From Lineus longissimus (taxonomy: Eukaryota; Nemertea; Pilidiophora; Heteronemertea; Lineidae): a stretch of DNA of 64,000 nt. Both the position numbers and the translations under genes were made by a program. Below the pieces are notes generated by a model. The model saw nothing but the letters and a program-made list of their open reading frames with translations. It was not told where the DNA came from and searched no databases. Location of the stretch: contig NC_088320.1 of assembly GCF_910592395.1 (NCBI RefSeq), forward strand, positions 2,912,001 to 2,976,000. Direction: 5' to 3'. This document shows positions 49,052-63,100 of the stretch, piece after piece (position 1 is the stretch's first letter; each line of letters begins with the position of its first letter).

Positions 49052-51498
49052 TTTTTGCATCTCAACCCTTGGAAGGAACTGCCATCCACCGAATGAACGC
49101 TGTGTACTTTTTATCATAGCATCCAGAGTATTTATGATAGCACCCCTGGACCAACTGTGGAGCAGCAGCCGTAACCTTCCTGAACCAGCCACTTTATGGA
49201 GGAAGTAACGTTGAACAACATAAAAATACTAATGGAGGGAAGAGAGACAATATGGCAGCTGACGTGCAAAATATTTGATCTATCTGATATTCTTGGCGAG
49301 GAGAGATGTGAAAATAGCCGACATGACTATTTCATCTTTCAACCTAAGCTTGTTTGAAGTAACAATGTAATCCAGTATCTATCTTGTCATCGCCTTACTC
49401 TCGGGAATGGCTAAAACTCATGCATCGTCTACCAATTCTGTTGTCGTGCAAACAGCAAAGACTCATCTCATATAAAAAAGCTGTTCTTGTTAAGGATGAG
49501 TTCAGAGCCGGTACGTTAGAACATGGTGACTAAATGTTTTGCGTTTGGGCTGTTTTTCTCTTAATATAATGCTTTCGTTTCTACACATCTTAGAAAAAAG
49601 AGCCTCTCTCTCTCTCACTCTCTGTTAATTTGTCAATCCCATGATATAAAGGCCAAGCTATACGTTACATCAGTTTATGGTTCAATCTAAGTGGTCGTAT
49701 TCTTTTCATTTAGCAATAAGATCCACCTTCTCTATCTGTTGATCATAAAAAAGCATACCTCATATTGAGACAGGATCTAATCACTGATATATCCCAACTA
49801 AAACAAACTTTCAGAAACCTATAATATCTGCCTCAGTTCGTCTTCCTTGATTCTGAATGCAATCTTTCTTTGACCTAGTCGTTCACATGATAACTTGATG
49901 TATTTATGCACAAACCGGAAACATGCAATTAATGGAAAGATTCCATTAAACGTGAAAAACCCCGAAATGCATCTTTGAGAAAACGAAACTGCATGATATG
50001 CGGAGTTTTTGCATCGATTACTGGGGGCAAACATCTTGTGTAAAACTTCTTTTCAGAGGAAAATGTAAAGATATTGACTAAAGGTAAAGTCTAATGCACC
50101 TTTTAAATCCACACCAATGAAATAAAGACTGAAGTAAAAAGTAGCCAATTCCTCTGTTGCAAGATCGGAAGCTATATAGGTTGCACGTCGGGTGCCATGT
50201 CTGTAGCCCGATTAACTTAAAACAGCAAAGAAACTTACTAGTTACGGTAAATGTGATTGATTATTTCCATATATACATGTCGACTGTATGCAAAATGTGA
50301 AAGTTGTTTTCGATTTGACCAAAATTGATGAAGTACACATAATGCATACCTCGATCTGGAATGTAGTGCGCCGCTTGGTCACCTTTTGAATCTGTGCTCA
50401 ATTAAATGATGTCGTAATGATAGGAAATAGGACTAAGCTATAGGGATGAATGTTGTCAAGGATGTGATGGTGATTAATTCGTCAACCAGGGTACCAATCG
50501 CTCCGCATCGAGAGTGGATGCCCGTCAATCACTTAGATTTCGTCTAAATTTCATCACAACTTAATCAATAAGGACTGATGATGAAATTGACTTTGAATTA
50601 CACATTAGGTTTGCAGGAATATATGATTACGTGAAATAACTGTTGTCGGTCGTGATCAAACGGGTATCGATATGTTTATCGGTTTTCTCATTAGTTATTG
50701 GTTTAGAGGTGCCAGCCCCAAGCTTCTTGTCAACAGATAGGTTAGCTTCATTGATTAGCAGATCGACAAAGAAATGGGATTCATAACTTTCGGAGGATAC
50801 GAAAAACGCTGTAAGGGGTTTTCAAATGTCGCAATCCAATGTATACGTATTCGATGACAAGACGAGACGCCAATGATTGGTCCAGTCATGTTGGTGTCTG
50901 ATCGCGTTTTGTGACGTCAGTCGAAGATATCACAACAGGTGTTAGGCGCTGGACAGGTGAAATGGTGAGGAATAGCACTCCTATATCATTTAAGAATCGC
51001 CATGACGTGACTGACGGCCTAAGTGTTCGATGTACTAGTGACTGACAGACGATGGACCTGCCAATTAAGCTAATTAGATCAATCAAAATTCATCAAGTAA
51101 CCGCGCGTGCTAAAGTACTTATCTAACCTGACAGAGCGGGTGGGTTCTCATCCTCCCGAAAGAGGAGTGTAACTATAATGACGAGGTCTCACCTCTGAGG
51201 ACGAACTTTGCACTGATATGAAAGTTGGGAAAGTCAGTGCATATTTACGTTGCGAAAATATAGGTAACTTTCTAGGGGATGAATACCTTAATTAGATTAC
51301 TCTGCGCGTAGCTATTACCATATTGTTCTCATTATCGACGTGTGCGCTGTTCTGATAAACAAAGTTGGTTCCATCATTGTCACAGGATGGGAAAATCTGG
51401 CCATTGATGGGTAGCGTCTAATTAGTGCATGACTAAGCCAATCTCAATCATTTAAAAGGAGTATTTGGGTAACGGAATATTGTCCATGCGCCGGGAGT

Positions 51499-51768
51499 CA
51501 TTACGTTTCTTTTTGCCCTTGCCCGTTTTCGTTAAGGCCAATCGACCACCCTGAAAGCTGTTTCGTGGGGGTCGATGTCATCAAGATTTGCCATGATAAC
51601 CCTTTGATAATACAGGAGAACAATGGGGAACAGAGAACAATGGAGATTTTGGCCTTTGTGCGAGCGGGCTTTGTTTAAGGACAATAGGCTGTGTATTGGG
51701 CTAGACCTGAATTCTTTTAACTGCGAGGAACATGTACATGGACATGTAAAGGGCAAAGAAACGCAATG
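51499..51768 (+). mobile_element. TIR element copy 3, most complete
   Basis: The left end CATTACGTTTCTTTTTGCCC (51499-51518) is the inverted counterpart of the right end GGGCAAAGAAACGCAATG (51751-51768), differing by one substitution and a two-T length difference. In between lie the shared core (CAAGATTTGCCATGATAACC) and one 70-bp segment GTGCGAGCGGGCTTTGTTTA... ending at the GAGG before the right end. Length is 270 bp. No coding capacity; the two 71-74 codon frames across it are artefacts. Best reference copy for the family. Confidence 0.78.
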
Positions 51769-51769
51769 G

Positions 51770-53760
51770 TGCCTCTTGCTTTCACAGACTGAATGTAGTG
51801 CGTATAGTTCTATAAAGCCGAACGGCCATTCACGGTAGGTTCTTCTGCGACTACACAGTCTATGCTCTTACTACCGAATCTAGGAACCCGATGGATGGAT
51901 GGCTGAAACTCGCATGAAGCACACGTCAGCGAAGACATCGTTCAGAAACTCTCTGATAAAGGCCATATCACAGTCGTCACAACGAACAACGTACTGTCAT
52001 CGCTCTCAACCTCGCCTACGGTCATACTCACCACTCTTGATTGGCTATCAGAATCTTGTTAAATTGATATCATCGCGTGCGGAATTTACTGTCTTTTCAA
52101 ATGTCAAAATATTATGGATTAGATGGCTCGATTGGCGTATTGAGAATATAACGGTATGCTGAGACCTGAGATTCTGGCTCGATAATGCGAGTTCGGGGAT
52201 TTCAGATGAGAATCATGGGTTTTGAGATAACCGGCCGTAATCGAAAAATCTGAAAATCGATCCATATTTTTGATTGGGTGAAGTTTTTAATATGAGATGT
52301 ACCCGAGGGAGTGATTAGATACGGTGTGGGAACGCCAAGGAAGACTTATCAGAAATCAGAAATATCATTAGTCTATCGACACGACGGTCGTTATCAAGGC
52401 ATAAAAGTGCCGATTTAACAGAACATGTATTCTAATGCCCCCGCCCCCCGGAAAAATGTTCTTACCTTTTGTATTGTGACCGAAGACGCTTAAGTTTTAG
52501 ACTTTTAGGGACTTAGATGTACTTTTGTTTGATACGAACAGCCAATTTGTTCCAACGGCACCTCTAACCTTTTACGACTCATGTGGCTATGCTAAATACC
52601 ATTGAAAATCATCACGAGCACACAACTCCAAAGACCACCGTCATTCCAATCCACACAGGCGACACGCCTGGCGTAAATGGTATTAGAAGATACAATTTCT
52701 AACAAATGTCAAAGCAGTATCCAACCCTTTCAAGAGTTCGTGAACATTTTCAAAGAACTAATAATGGGTTTTCTTTGTGATTATGTGACTGACTTTCAGT
52801 CATCCAGTTAAAAATAATCCTGTTAGCGAAATTTCAAAAGGTTTACGTGCGATAGCGTCGATTTAAGGACGATTTTGGTTTTGATAGCTGAGACGTATAA
52901 TTAGTTCAAAGCGCCGCTTACGATTTCGTATTTTTAAGTTCCGTTGATGATTAATACATGAAAAAGGATAATGAACGTGATAGTAGATTGGGCCTTGCCC
53001 TTGTGGTGTGATTAGTTGAATCCGTTTAAAGCGAAGGGAACGGTGGGGTATGTCTTTATTCGGTAGGTATAGAACAGCAACTCCATTATTTGCGACAGAC
53101 GATAATTTCAGACGATACTAGAATGTATTTGATTAATTTTAGATTGAAAGACAATACTACAAACCAATCTCGAATTGATAACGCCTCTTCAATACTAGGG
53201 CAAGTATATAGACTGATGCGACTGATATTCATATCGAAAACCCATTAATAAAACCCCACATGTTGCAGAGAAGATGCGGACAGATAAGTCTAGACAAAGC
53301 TCCCCACAGAGACCTCACTGAGATAGGATCTCATCCATTATGACATTAATCAAGTTCATGGTATTATAAGTGCAGGTTTGAACTCGGTGTGTAAAGCCAG
53401 CATCAGATAGTCTACCTCGGTACAATGACTGAATCATGATTACACATGCAGCTGTTGTCGATGTAACAGCGCCAATATAACATGATACCACGTACTCAGC
53501 TCATCTCAACATTCTAACACTTTTAGTGATGATGATCTCAATTATGTGCTATTATTTTAACATCATTTCCTTCATCTTCAGCAGTCGCTCTAGTTCTCTC
53601 AGCACTACGTTGTGCAAAGGCCACTGCATTTATTCATTCACATTTTGACGAAAAAAACAAATCTTGAGCTGACATCTAGTTACAGTGGCAATCGAACTTG
53701 TGTTCTACATACAAGGCTGTCAACTAAACATTACCACAATGGGTAAAGGTGTTGGTTTAC
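51770..53760. other. No supported gene
   Basis: An 87-codon plus frame (51899-52162) is unsupported. No repeats beyond short ATGG words near 51893. Confidence 0.5.
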
Positions 53761-54027
53761 CTTTGCAACACAATAGAAACAAGGCCCTCCCATTGCAGTG
53801 TTGCGGGGGTAGAATCGGATAGAAATAATAAATGCGGGCCTCACGCCCCTCAAAATGAACTAATCTTGTGTATGTTTCTTTTGTGTCGTCAGTTCTTCTC
53901 CATGTAACCGCGTATTTTTCTTGAGGCAAACCGATAACTTTAGCCACCGTCATCACATGTTCTGTACTGTAACATAGCTTTTCATCCCGTATCCATACAT
54001 ATGACACATTGGATAAATCCATATAAT
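53761..54027 (-). CDS. Possible internal exon, 267 nt, phase 1-1
   Basis: Within the open frame 53720-54022 a good donor, AAAG|GTAAAC, follows position 53761. An AG that could serve as acceptor precedes 54027 (pyrimidine content poor). The exon so defined is exactly 89 codons with the same phase at both ends, a format common for extracellular modules. The product has DLSNVSYVWIRDEKLCYS, then EKYAVTWRRTDDTKETY and YYFYP. Cys and Trp are spaced loosely as in an Ig-like fold, but I would not name it so. An in-frame TAA immediately upstream forces either ATG initiation at 54022 or splicing. Confidence 0.2.
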
Positions 54028-54308
54028 CTTAATTTATCTATTAATGTGATAGAGGTTATCTCTCCAGATGCTCCAATAAATTCTAATTCTCAAATCGGTA
54101 GTTAAGTTAAAGTAGATTGAATAAAATCATAGCTCTAAGCAATCTTGTGGCTGGCCTTGTGGACTTATATTTGAGCTGCAGAAATAGGGAGCAGGGGGTA
54201 GGAGTTTGTCGGATCAGATGTAGAAAATGTCCCACTGCAAGGAAAAGGGTCATATAGTTGTGTTTTGGCGTATTTATTCGAACCCGAATTCTCAGTATGG
54301 TCCAAAAC

Positions 54309-54432
54309 CTTTGCCAACAAAACCGCCTCCTGGTACGAAACATAAATTTCCATCGACTAAGTGTATTATTCCGTAACCGCCAGAAAAACCCAAAGGTACT
54401 GTATATTCTACCAGTCTCCATCCTTGAGGAAT
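54309..54432 (-). CDS. Possible upstream exon joining in phase, 124 nt
   Basis: Starting after GAATTAG (acceptor-like) at 54432, a frame reads QGWRLVEYTVPLGFSGGYG and LCFVPGGGFVGK, and reaches AAAG|GTTTTG at 54309, a weak donor. Spliced to 54027, the phase matches (G|AT giving Asp). A competing frame on the same strand is open for 120 codons, so either reading may be chance. Gly-rich composition; no family is recognised. Confidence 0.12.
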
Positions 54433-54489
54433 CTAATTCAGACCAAAGCAGGCCGTATAAAACAAGCAAATTGTTGGACGTTGTATAGG

Positions 54490-57400
54490 TATTTAAGTGG
54501 TGATTCCTATGCTAGCGGAATGTTATATTAACATCATGAATAAATGGAACCAGTAACACAAGCTATCAGTAAAAGAGTCACGAAACACGCCTGATTTGTA
54601 TCATCCGTAACGCCGTCTCATCTGTGGTCAGAGAAAAAATCGTGGTCATTATCGATGACGTACATTGTGTCATAGTATAGGTTAGGATTCTAAACCCATA
54701 GCGGAGGTTTACAGTATTTTGGCACATTCGCGAAGATACGTTCGGCTCTACGTAATTCGTATGCTATTAACATGTTCAATCTCGACCTCTCTACAATCGT
54801 ACTGCAGCATCATGCTCCACGAGGTGTTTTTTCTTTAAATGCCATTCGTCCTTTCTCATGTCACATATAGAGACAGAAACGGAGTCGTAGAAGACATTAA
54901 AACGCAGCCGGGCGAGATTTAAGAGCAAGAAATTATCATTTTGCTGTGGTTAATGGCTGCAGCACATCGGAAACAGGCGCCTATTTCTTGATCTTACGCT
55001 CTGTCCCAATGTGAATCATATCTAACTCTGCAGTCATCCGGCAATTAGGCGATGGGTGTTGGGCTGGGTGTATTTGGCCAAACCCGTATACTTATGGTAT
55101 TGTTCTCAAACTCATCCTGCGGAGATCAGTGTCCTTTGTGAAGAACCCCTGATTTCAGGCCGGGATGCCCATGCTGACTACCGGTGCTGGTGATATATCG
55201 CTTAGTCTTTCCTCGGGTGACATTCGGAGATGTGAGACCAAAACGCAGGGCGGTGAATGCAGGATGCCACGCATCATGACGGCTTGGAAGTTTTCGGGAA
55301 TTTACGCTGAACTGACAGTTCTATTTCGTCTCTTATCTGATGTGTTTACAAAACATTTTCAGTAATGTCAGCACCTTCCCACACACGTTAACCAAGAAAA
55401 CAACATAACGCAACCACCCAAGTCATTCCATCAGAATCTACTCGAAACCTTCAATTCCTAAAGAATCGAGATAATTAAATTCCACCTCACTTCATCCTAA
55501 GATGCAGTGTTATCTTGAAGTCTTAAACCGCAACTTGTCAAATCGAATGCCTGGTGATTGGCATATAACGCTTAAGTGACTGTCATGCCGGTTAATTACA
55601 ATACTGGAAGACATGTTTTTCAGCCATCGTCTTGCTGCATTTCAAGTTCTGATGTCAAGTGGTGTCGCACTACAGGCCGAACAGGAACGATTGTCTTTAG
55701 GACGGAGTTGCTTTAACCCCAATGTTTTTTTTCTGCATACACGAGCCCTTAGTATCCAGGAATCCCCACGTAATATACTGCACTTAAAGGACAATTATCA
55801 TGTACTGCCGTCATGACTGGCTCCAGGCGAAACCGTGACTCAAAATGTACCAACCTAAGATTTCAATGCCGCGGATCAGATTGTAGCCTGCAGCAATGTA
55901 CATAAGTGTATTGTCGTGTTCACGATGATTAAAGTGCTATTTGAAGCTTGTATCATCTTTAATATCAATGAGGAAGACTGAAAGCGACTTCATGATAACC
56001 ATCAGACGACGGAAGGTGTCAATGTAGAAGCTGATCGATTTTTTAAGAGGATATTTGTCATGTGTGATGAATAGCGAGGTATTAAAAATATTTTTTGATA
56101 GAAAAGGTAGTTCCGTCATCAGTTTATGCTAGCACGTCATACCTTTATTGAAGAGAAATGGTACCTGCTCTCAATACAAATTGTAGTTCTGCACAACCGT
56201 ACGTACCATAAATCAAACATTGAAATTTCTTTTTGAGTATGGCGCTATCAAACCCACCTTCTTATATTATCTAATGTCCGTTGACAGTAAACATGATTTT
56301 AGAATACAAGAAATGATTCTTCTGAGAATTCAAAGAGAATTTATCATGATTTGCCAAGGGTTTACAGAGAATCAAAAAGCCTTTCTGTCAGGAATCAAGA
56401 TCAGATTTACCTGAACCACTGAAGAAGTAATATTGGAAAGGTATCTCACATTGTCATGGAACATACGTATCTCCTTTATATCAATTTTTCCTGGACTGAA
56501 TACCCTTTCATCCGCAGCGATTCCGCATTGTCATAACGAGCGATCCATGACTACGCGGACAAAGCTTCCAGTCCCATCCTAAAATACTTACGAAGGGCAC
56601 TAAACCTGAGTCAGAACTCCAATTGATTTCCTCAGAGATCGTCATTGGTCAGGCCGCCGACATACCAAGTGGTTTTTCTTTGCTCCATGTGACAGCCAAA
56701 GATTCGAGAAAGATAGGACATCGCACAGTGCAAATGGTGGATAGGTGTGTGAGATATTGGTAAACGACGGACACACTTGATCAGAATACTGAATACATGT
56801 ACCAGTAGTATTCAATGAAAAAGAAGAGAATGGCAGGTTGAAACCGCTGAGGGGAACACGTCCAAGTCGCGATATTCGGAAATTGCTTCAAAATACGGCT
56901 GAATATCTCTCTCAACATATCATGTTTCTGGATTATTTCAATATAAAAAGATTGTTTATTGGTAATAAAGCGACACGTAATCATAACAGTCAAAGTGTTC
57001 TCAGCAAATGCAAAAAAGTGATCGTTTCTTTTGCATCAATTGTGATTGCACGCAAAGTGAGAACATAGTTGATTTCCTACGAGAGGTTACATCTCGGTAA
57101 AAGCAGAGGATATCAAGCGTGCATTATGAGACATGTTCTCAATTCTTTCATGTGGATGTAAACTGGAAAAGCTAACAGACGCATCTTACGAAATAACTGG
57201 TCCGACATCCGTTAAGGCCGGCTCGTTCGTGACCTATAGTTTGCCCCTACAATTTGCCACGATTTAGAATCTCACAGAAAATCAAGATTCGTTTTGAAAG
57301 AAATGGAGAAAGAAATGCTAAAGGAGGCTTTTAACCCACTATTCTAAGGTTTAATTTCATCACGTATCAATTTCAGCTCACCGAATTCTTTCGGATGATG

Positions 57401-59606
57401 ACTTTGCGCCTTGGCAGTGATACGGCTTCCAACACGTTCATCAAACATGGCTGTTATACGACTGCTCATTTCCATCAATGAAAAAAGAGACAGGCGGATT
57501 TAATATTGATATCGCCGGATGGAAGCAAACCGTCTGGAAAATGTCATATTTTATTTGACGATCAAATATTTAACGACTGAGGCGAAATTGGTTGTAAAAA
57601 TGCGTTTGCATGTGTTTTTAGACATGAAATATAGGCCAGTCGAATAAATGACTATTTTTTCGTGCGTTATTGATTATAATTCTGATGCTGATAGTAGAAC
57701 ACCACGAGCCTTTGATTGATGGATAATGTGATGCTAAAGTCTATTTTTTTCATATGTATACAATGATCTTATTGGGACAAAAAGTACGCCGCACGGACTA
57801 TTTACAAGTTACACTGGTCATCCGTGGTAGACGACAGGATATTTTGACTTGGTCTCGTCCAAGCCTTTGTCCTGCTCATTTGCATAGGTGGGACGCAAAC
57901 AATGTCAGATTAAATCTTTCAGGCCGGCCCTATTTTACAAATTGTAGGGGCCTGAAGGGTGTTCTCTGTCACTGTCAAGGAGTAAAGTGTAACGTCGGGT
58001 GATGCCGCCACCGTTGTTGAGATAATTGATATCAGACTGTCAATTCCATCCTTTAACTCAACTAGTCTGTACATCATACTTTATCAAATACGTGCCAAGT
58101 GAGACTGTAGTTCATCAATATTTCAAAATGTTTATGCATATTGTCTCAGGGTCAATTTGGACCAGTGTGATATACATCTCTGCTCGTACACTTGGAATTA
58201 GCCAGGCGCATCACATGTCCCATTCCACCAATCGCGTTAAAAGTAAGTCCACTGGGGCGTTCGATTGCGAAATTAATCAACTTGCTTCCAGTACTAGAAT
58301 GTACGACTTCAATTTGGTAATGGTCTAACTTAAGTGACATGACTTTGAGATAGAGAGATGGCGTGAGACATGCTTCCAGACAATAATGAGCTTAGTCGGG
58401 CGATGTTTACAACCAGTATCAACCCTTAAGTAAACAAACTGGTATATTGGTGATTTTCTGTTGCGAAAAGGAATATTTCAAAATACAAAACTACATGTAC
58501 TATTAATTGAAAAATGCTTGTTTTTATGATTTTATAAGTCATCTTGAAGCAGATATCCTTTTTTGGCGCTTAGTTTTTCAAAATGAGGGCTATTTTTCGC
58601 GCTGATTTTGTTTTTTTTGTTCAATACATGTACGCTTCATGGTAAAACCTATCACTATAGGGCCTTCTCTGGCTTACTTCTCCACATAAGGGAGAAAAAG
58701 CAGCTACATGTACCATGAAGGACGGAATTTGACGCCCTAAAATAGTTCACCAAGCAGTCACCGCGGCTGCACTCTGTGGTTCTCGATTACGGTATCGCGG
58801 AAAACCTATACAGTCCAGTATCTCTTAAGTGCAAAGCTCGCAGTCTTCACGAAAAGGTCACATGTTTATTCCAACAAGTATAAAGGGCGTCAACACCTCC
58901 CTTACTTCATCGATAGAACAAGTAACTAAAGAAGCATCACCATGGCCAAAGATGATGAATGTCACGAAAATGCCTTTCCTTTCGACAATTGAATCATGTG
59001 AGTTTTTTTAACACAAATTCTAAGCCGAACAAAGGTCCAAATCGAAATTCTATTCTGCGTTTCATCACTCTTAAGACCGCAGAAACTCTTAAAAGAATAA
59101 AATCCCATTGAAACTGTGCTGCTTTTCATAGGTTAGATTGGTTGTTATAACATGATTTGATATTTCTATTATGGTGCTTCTATTGTTAAAAGCACCGCCG
59201 CAGACACCTTAACGGAGATAGATATTTGCCGGTACAATGGGTCCATTATGCTAGGAGAAATCTGAAGGGAAACATCATAAAGGATACGGGTCTCAAGGAA
59301 ATTGCTATAGTAAGAACTTGAATAAGATGTTAAATGGTTTGTTTAGAAATGGAAAGTCGTTTGCAACTTGCCGTGGAGATTACTTTTGCAGCTTTTTATG
59401 TTGAGGACACGATACCTCGTCGGTACAGGTTCTCTCAATAAACACTGATTGGAGCTCAAAGTAAGGTATAATGCCGAGAACCCCTTCAAATGGCGGTTCC
59501 ACCTGAGCGACAATCATGCAATGTCGACATTAAGGTATCGATTTCTTTTCTAAAACCCATCAAACTGGACATTGAAAATTGATTATGTCTGCTTCCATAT
59601 TTTGCA
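54490..59606. other. No supported gene, 5.1 kb
   Basis: All frames are at most about 100 codons and unsupported. Near 58565-58610 words such as TTTTTGGCGCTTAG and TTTTTCGCGC recall the AT-rich dispersed family at 44183-44345. Confidence 0.5.
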
Positions 59607-59796
59607 TCAACAAAGGGATGGCATCATTATACCATTGCCAAGATCACACCAATCGAGCTCTCTCGGTTCGGCTGTGCCCCCTCCCTTTAAAAAATCTCTG
59701 GATCCGCCATGTGATTTGTCATGACCTTTCCTTGGGGACATCTCCTCGCCGTTAAAAGCCTTCATTGACCGATGTGGCCAGTCTTTGAACAGTATG

Positions 59797-60173
59797 CCCC
59801 TTGCCATATCCAGGACAGATGCCCGAGGAAGTAAGCCAGCTGTCGCGCCAGTGCCTTTCCTTGCCACACCCAGAAGATGCCGAATCAATCTAGTCACTGT
59901 TAAACATTGGTCGTTCCCTGGTATTGGCCGCGTCCACCCAGTGCCAGCCTTTTGACCCCATCGCAATTCAATGCGCTCCTTGTCAACACGCAGAGACTGA
60001 AAGGAGCCAAGGCAGCCGAGTAAACCCTTTGCTAACACCCATGAATAGACCATTGGAGGGCTCTGACAGTACAGGTCGCCCCATTGCCACTCACTGCGCC
60101 CCTTGCCATACCGAGGACATGCCCAATCAAGCCAACACCCATAGATCATCAAGGGCCCTGACAGCCGGATTTG
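59797..60173 (+). repeat. Degenerate repeat of about 124 bp, G+C-rich
   Basis: Two clear units (about 59953-60077 and 60078-60173) share CCCCAT.GC, TGCGC.CCTTG.CA, AACACCCAT and GGGC.CTGACAG; the second lacks about 30 bp. Partial older units with TGCC..TTGCCA begin near 59797 and 59847. The 195-codon minus frame (59607-60194), longest in the window outside the 15-bp array, and an 88-codon plus frame cover this stretch. Their openness follows from G+C-rich repeats, so I do not call them genes. Confidence 0.7.
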
Positions 60174-60199
60174 GTCCTGTTCCGATCTGATCATCCCGT

Positions 60200-63100
60200 G
60201 TCAGCGTCCAATCATTTCTAACCGACCAACTATGATGAATGATCGGTTTCGATGTTACAGATACCTATATATCAATATCTCCAGTTGCATATGAGATATC
60301 AAATATATGAAATTTGGACTGTTTGCTCGCGCAGAGAATCGTTCTAACGTCATCTGGGTGAGGTTTCCCATACGAAAAAGAATGATGATGGTTTCCAATG
60401 GAAAAAATGGCTCTCGTCAGAGCCGTTGTTTCTCATACTGGGTCACTTCAACATTTTAAATGTGATTGCTTTGCTCCTTATTCTTCATTTCAAAATAAGT
60501 CAGTGTCTTATACTTAGACTAGAAATCTGAAAATGAAAATACATGTAAGTCAGTGCGTTACTAATTTCTGAAAATGAAAATGTCATATTTGTGATTTGAT
60601 GGAGGCACGGATCGATTTAAATGAGATTGAGATATTTTCGACTAAAGAGTCTGAAAGGGAGTAGTAATGGACATCTATAACGAGGAAGACTTATCAGTCA
60701 TGATGCCATAAAATGAACAAACACCCGATATAGATCATAGAACCTAAAAAAAGATCAACTCCCCGAACCAGTATCTATATTCTAACTATGCCCAGATGGT
60801 ATAACAGAGACGCTTCAGCTGAGCGGTTTAACAACCTGTTGGTTGTCAAAATGATATTCGATACGCTCAGTTGAAATCAATAGGACATGTTTACCAAGCA
60901 GTACAATTGCTGCAGTAGTATTCGACGTTTTTATTGATACATGCAATTATTGAAAAAAGAAATACTCGTTTATTTACTATATTAACCCACTCATATTGGG
61001 TTACGGTTCAGCTGGGTTTTAACCCGCGGGGAATATTGGAATATTCTGGTTCAGTTTCATTGATTTGTTGGAATGATGGGATCATCTGTCTGGACCGGAT
61101 CTAACAATCAGGCTAAGCGGAGTTACAATTAAAGCGACCCGGAGAGTGGGAGTGGTAATAGTGTAGCTGCCTGTCATAGATGTACTTAGTTTGTAATGCG
61201 GCCAACATCTAGCCCACGGCAAGTACAATATCAGACCCAATGGCGAAAAATAGATAATATTCTGCACTTGCCACTAGGGTGGCAAATGTAGGTCAGAAAA
61301 TATCCATACTTGCCAATGGGTTTATCTATGGAAAGCATCATCATATGGAACGTACTTGACAATCAATGGGAGCTTCTATTCATCGTAGTGGTAGGTTACT
61401 CGTATTGGTTGCTTTCAAATCTGAAGGTGCAGCGAACTCGTAATATTATCAGTAGTGGTTTTTCAAAACTTTATTTGGTGTTCAAGACTAAAGATTATGA
61501 ATCTATCCAAATTTATCTATCCATCAGAGATAGTCAGCAAAATGCATTGTTTTCCAGGAATACGTTGAATCACATGGATTGTTCATCTATTTTATCTCAA
61601 TTCTATTGCAATTTAGCTGCATGCTACACGGAGGCTTCACTTAGTTAATTATAGCTATCTATTCTGCAGAATTAATAATAGATATCTCACCATCGTTACC
61701 GCAGTGCAGTGTACATTTTGCAAACGAGAAATAGACATCATGTGCATGTTTATGTAAGACATGTAGACGTTTGCATTATGGGATTTTCTTACAAAGGCAG
61801 TTGGTGTTCAAACGTGCCGTCCAATCAGAAATACTCAATTTGGTTTCTCCGAGGAGCCAGTTTGCTTGATGATGTTCCTCATGGGTCAATACCCATGTTC
61901 GTTTGTTTTGTTTTTTGAAAAAGACTGCTCCACATTTTACCTGATTTCTAGAAGGTGACCGAATATTCATGTACGGAATTGATCCCTCAAACTGTCAATC
62001 AAATCGAAATTGACACCTTATTGCTCATGACTTAATCTATTACATGTAATTAAAAGACCATGCGATAAGAATAAGCATAATTCAATAAAGGGACTCAACT
62101 GGTGATGTAACTTTTCCAAAGATTACGAAGTAACACACAATCGAACATTTAAAATGAGAATCTGGTGAAGACAATGAAAGGGAGTTGGACTGCGCCAGCT
62201 CATGAATAGGTAATAATGGTCTCTCATGTCGAATGCTGGACTGAAGAATGGATTCACAGAATAGGTTTATATAAAACTGTCAAAGTCATTTAAGAAGATG
62301 CCAAGAGCAAACAAACTCTCCTGAACAGCTCAGCCGTGGCAACGACAGCATGTTGCGCCGTATTTTCTTCCAAGCGGATCAGTTTTATCAGTCGCGCAAG
62401 TTAGAGCAACAGTTACGCAAAATATAAAATTATTATGTTCTCGTACCAAGACAAAGAATCTAAGTAACTTCCAGACTCCAACGGTAAAATTTGTTGTGAA
62501 ATCCTGTAACATCAAAGCAATCGAGAGGGAAAAGAGCTAAAAAAAACGTCTGTTACAAGAAAGTAACGCAATTCGTCTTACCTTTTTTAGTTGTCCTATC
62601 CAAGCGGGGAAAAAAATCGACATGTATCCTAATTTGGTCTTTTTGTCAGTTTATTGCTCCGCAGGTCCTACCTGTAAAAGCAAAATAGTCATTTAAGTGA
62701 AAAGTGCGGTTTTACTCTCCAACGATCATGAGATGCACTAAACACGTTGCTTGCCGACACTTTGGGATCTGTCAAGCTCGTCGGCGTTGGGGAATCGATA
62801 GTATTTTAGCTGATTGGCCTAGAGGTGGCAGCAGAGGTATGGATGATATTGAATAAGACGAGCAGCGATCGGAACGGATCCGCAATACCAACGATGGAGA
62901 CGCAAATAAATTTGCAACAGATTACTGATACACATGTATGTGTTCTAATACTTTAGAAGGGCGGTAGCTAAGAAGGTGTTGCTACATATCTCGAGGTGCA
63001 GCGAACTCGCAACGATATAAGATGATGTAGCCGTTTTTTACCAACATCTCTGGTCTAGAATTGACCATTAGGAGTTTCCAGATGAGTTCTCGTGTTTCAA

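Larger units (their letters stand above)
47400..51498. other. No supported gene, 4.1 kb
   Basis: Mostly short frames of up to about 105 codons. A (CT)n run lies near 49605-49622 and a short CTCGGTA repeat at 49013-49051. Nothing else is supported. Confidence 0.5.

Noticed and set aside
59607-60194. 195-codon minus-strand frame as a gene
   Set aside because: It overlies a G+C-rich degenerate repeat, and its translation has no recognisable domain.
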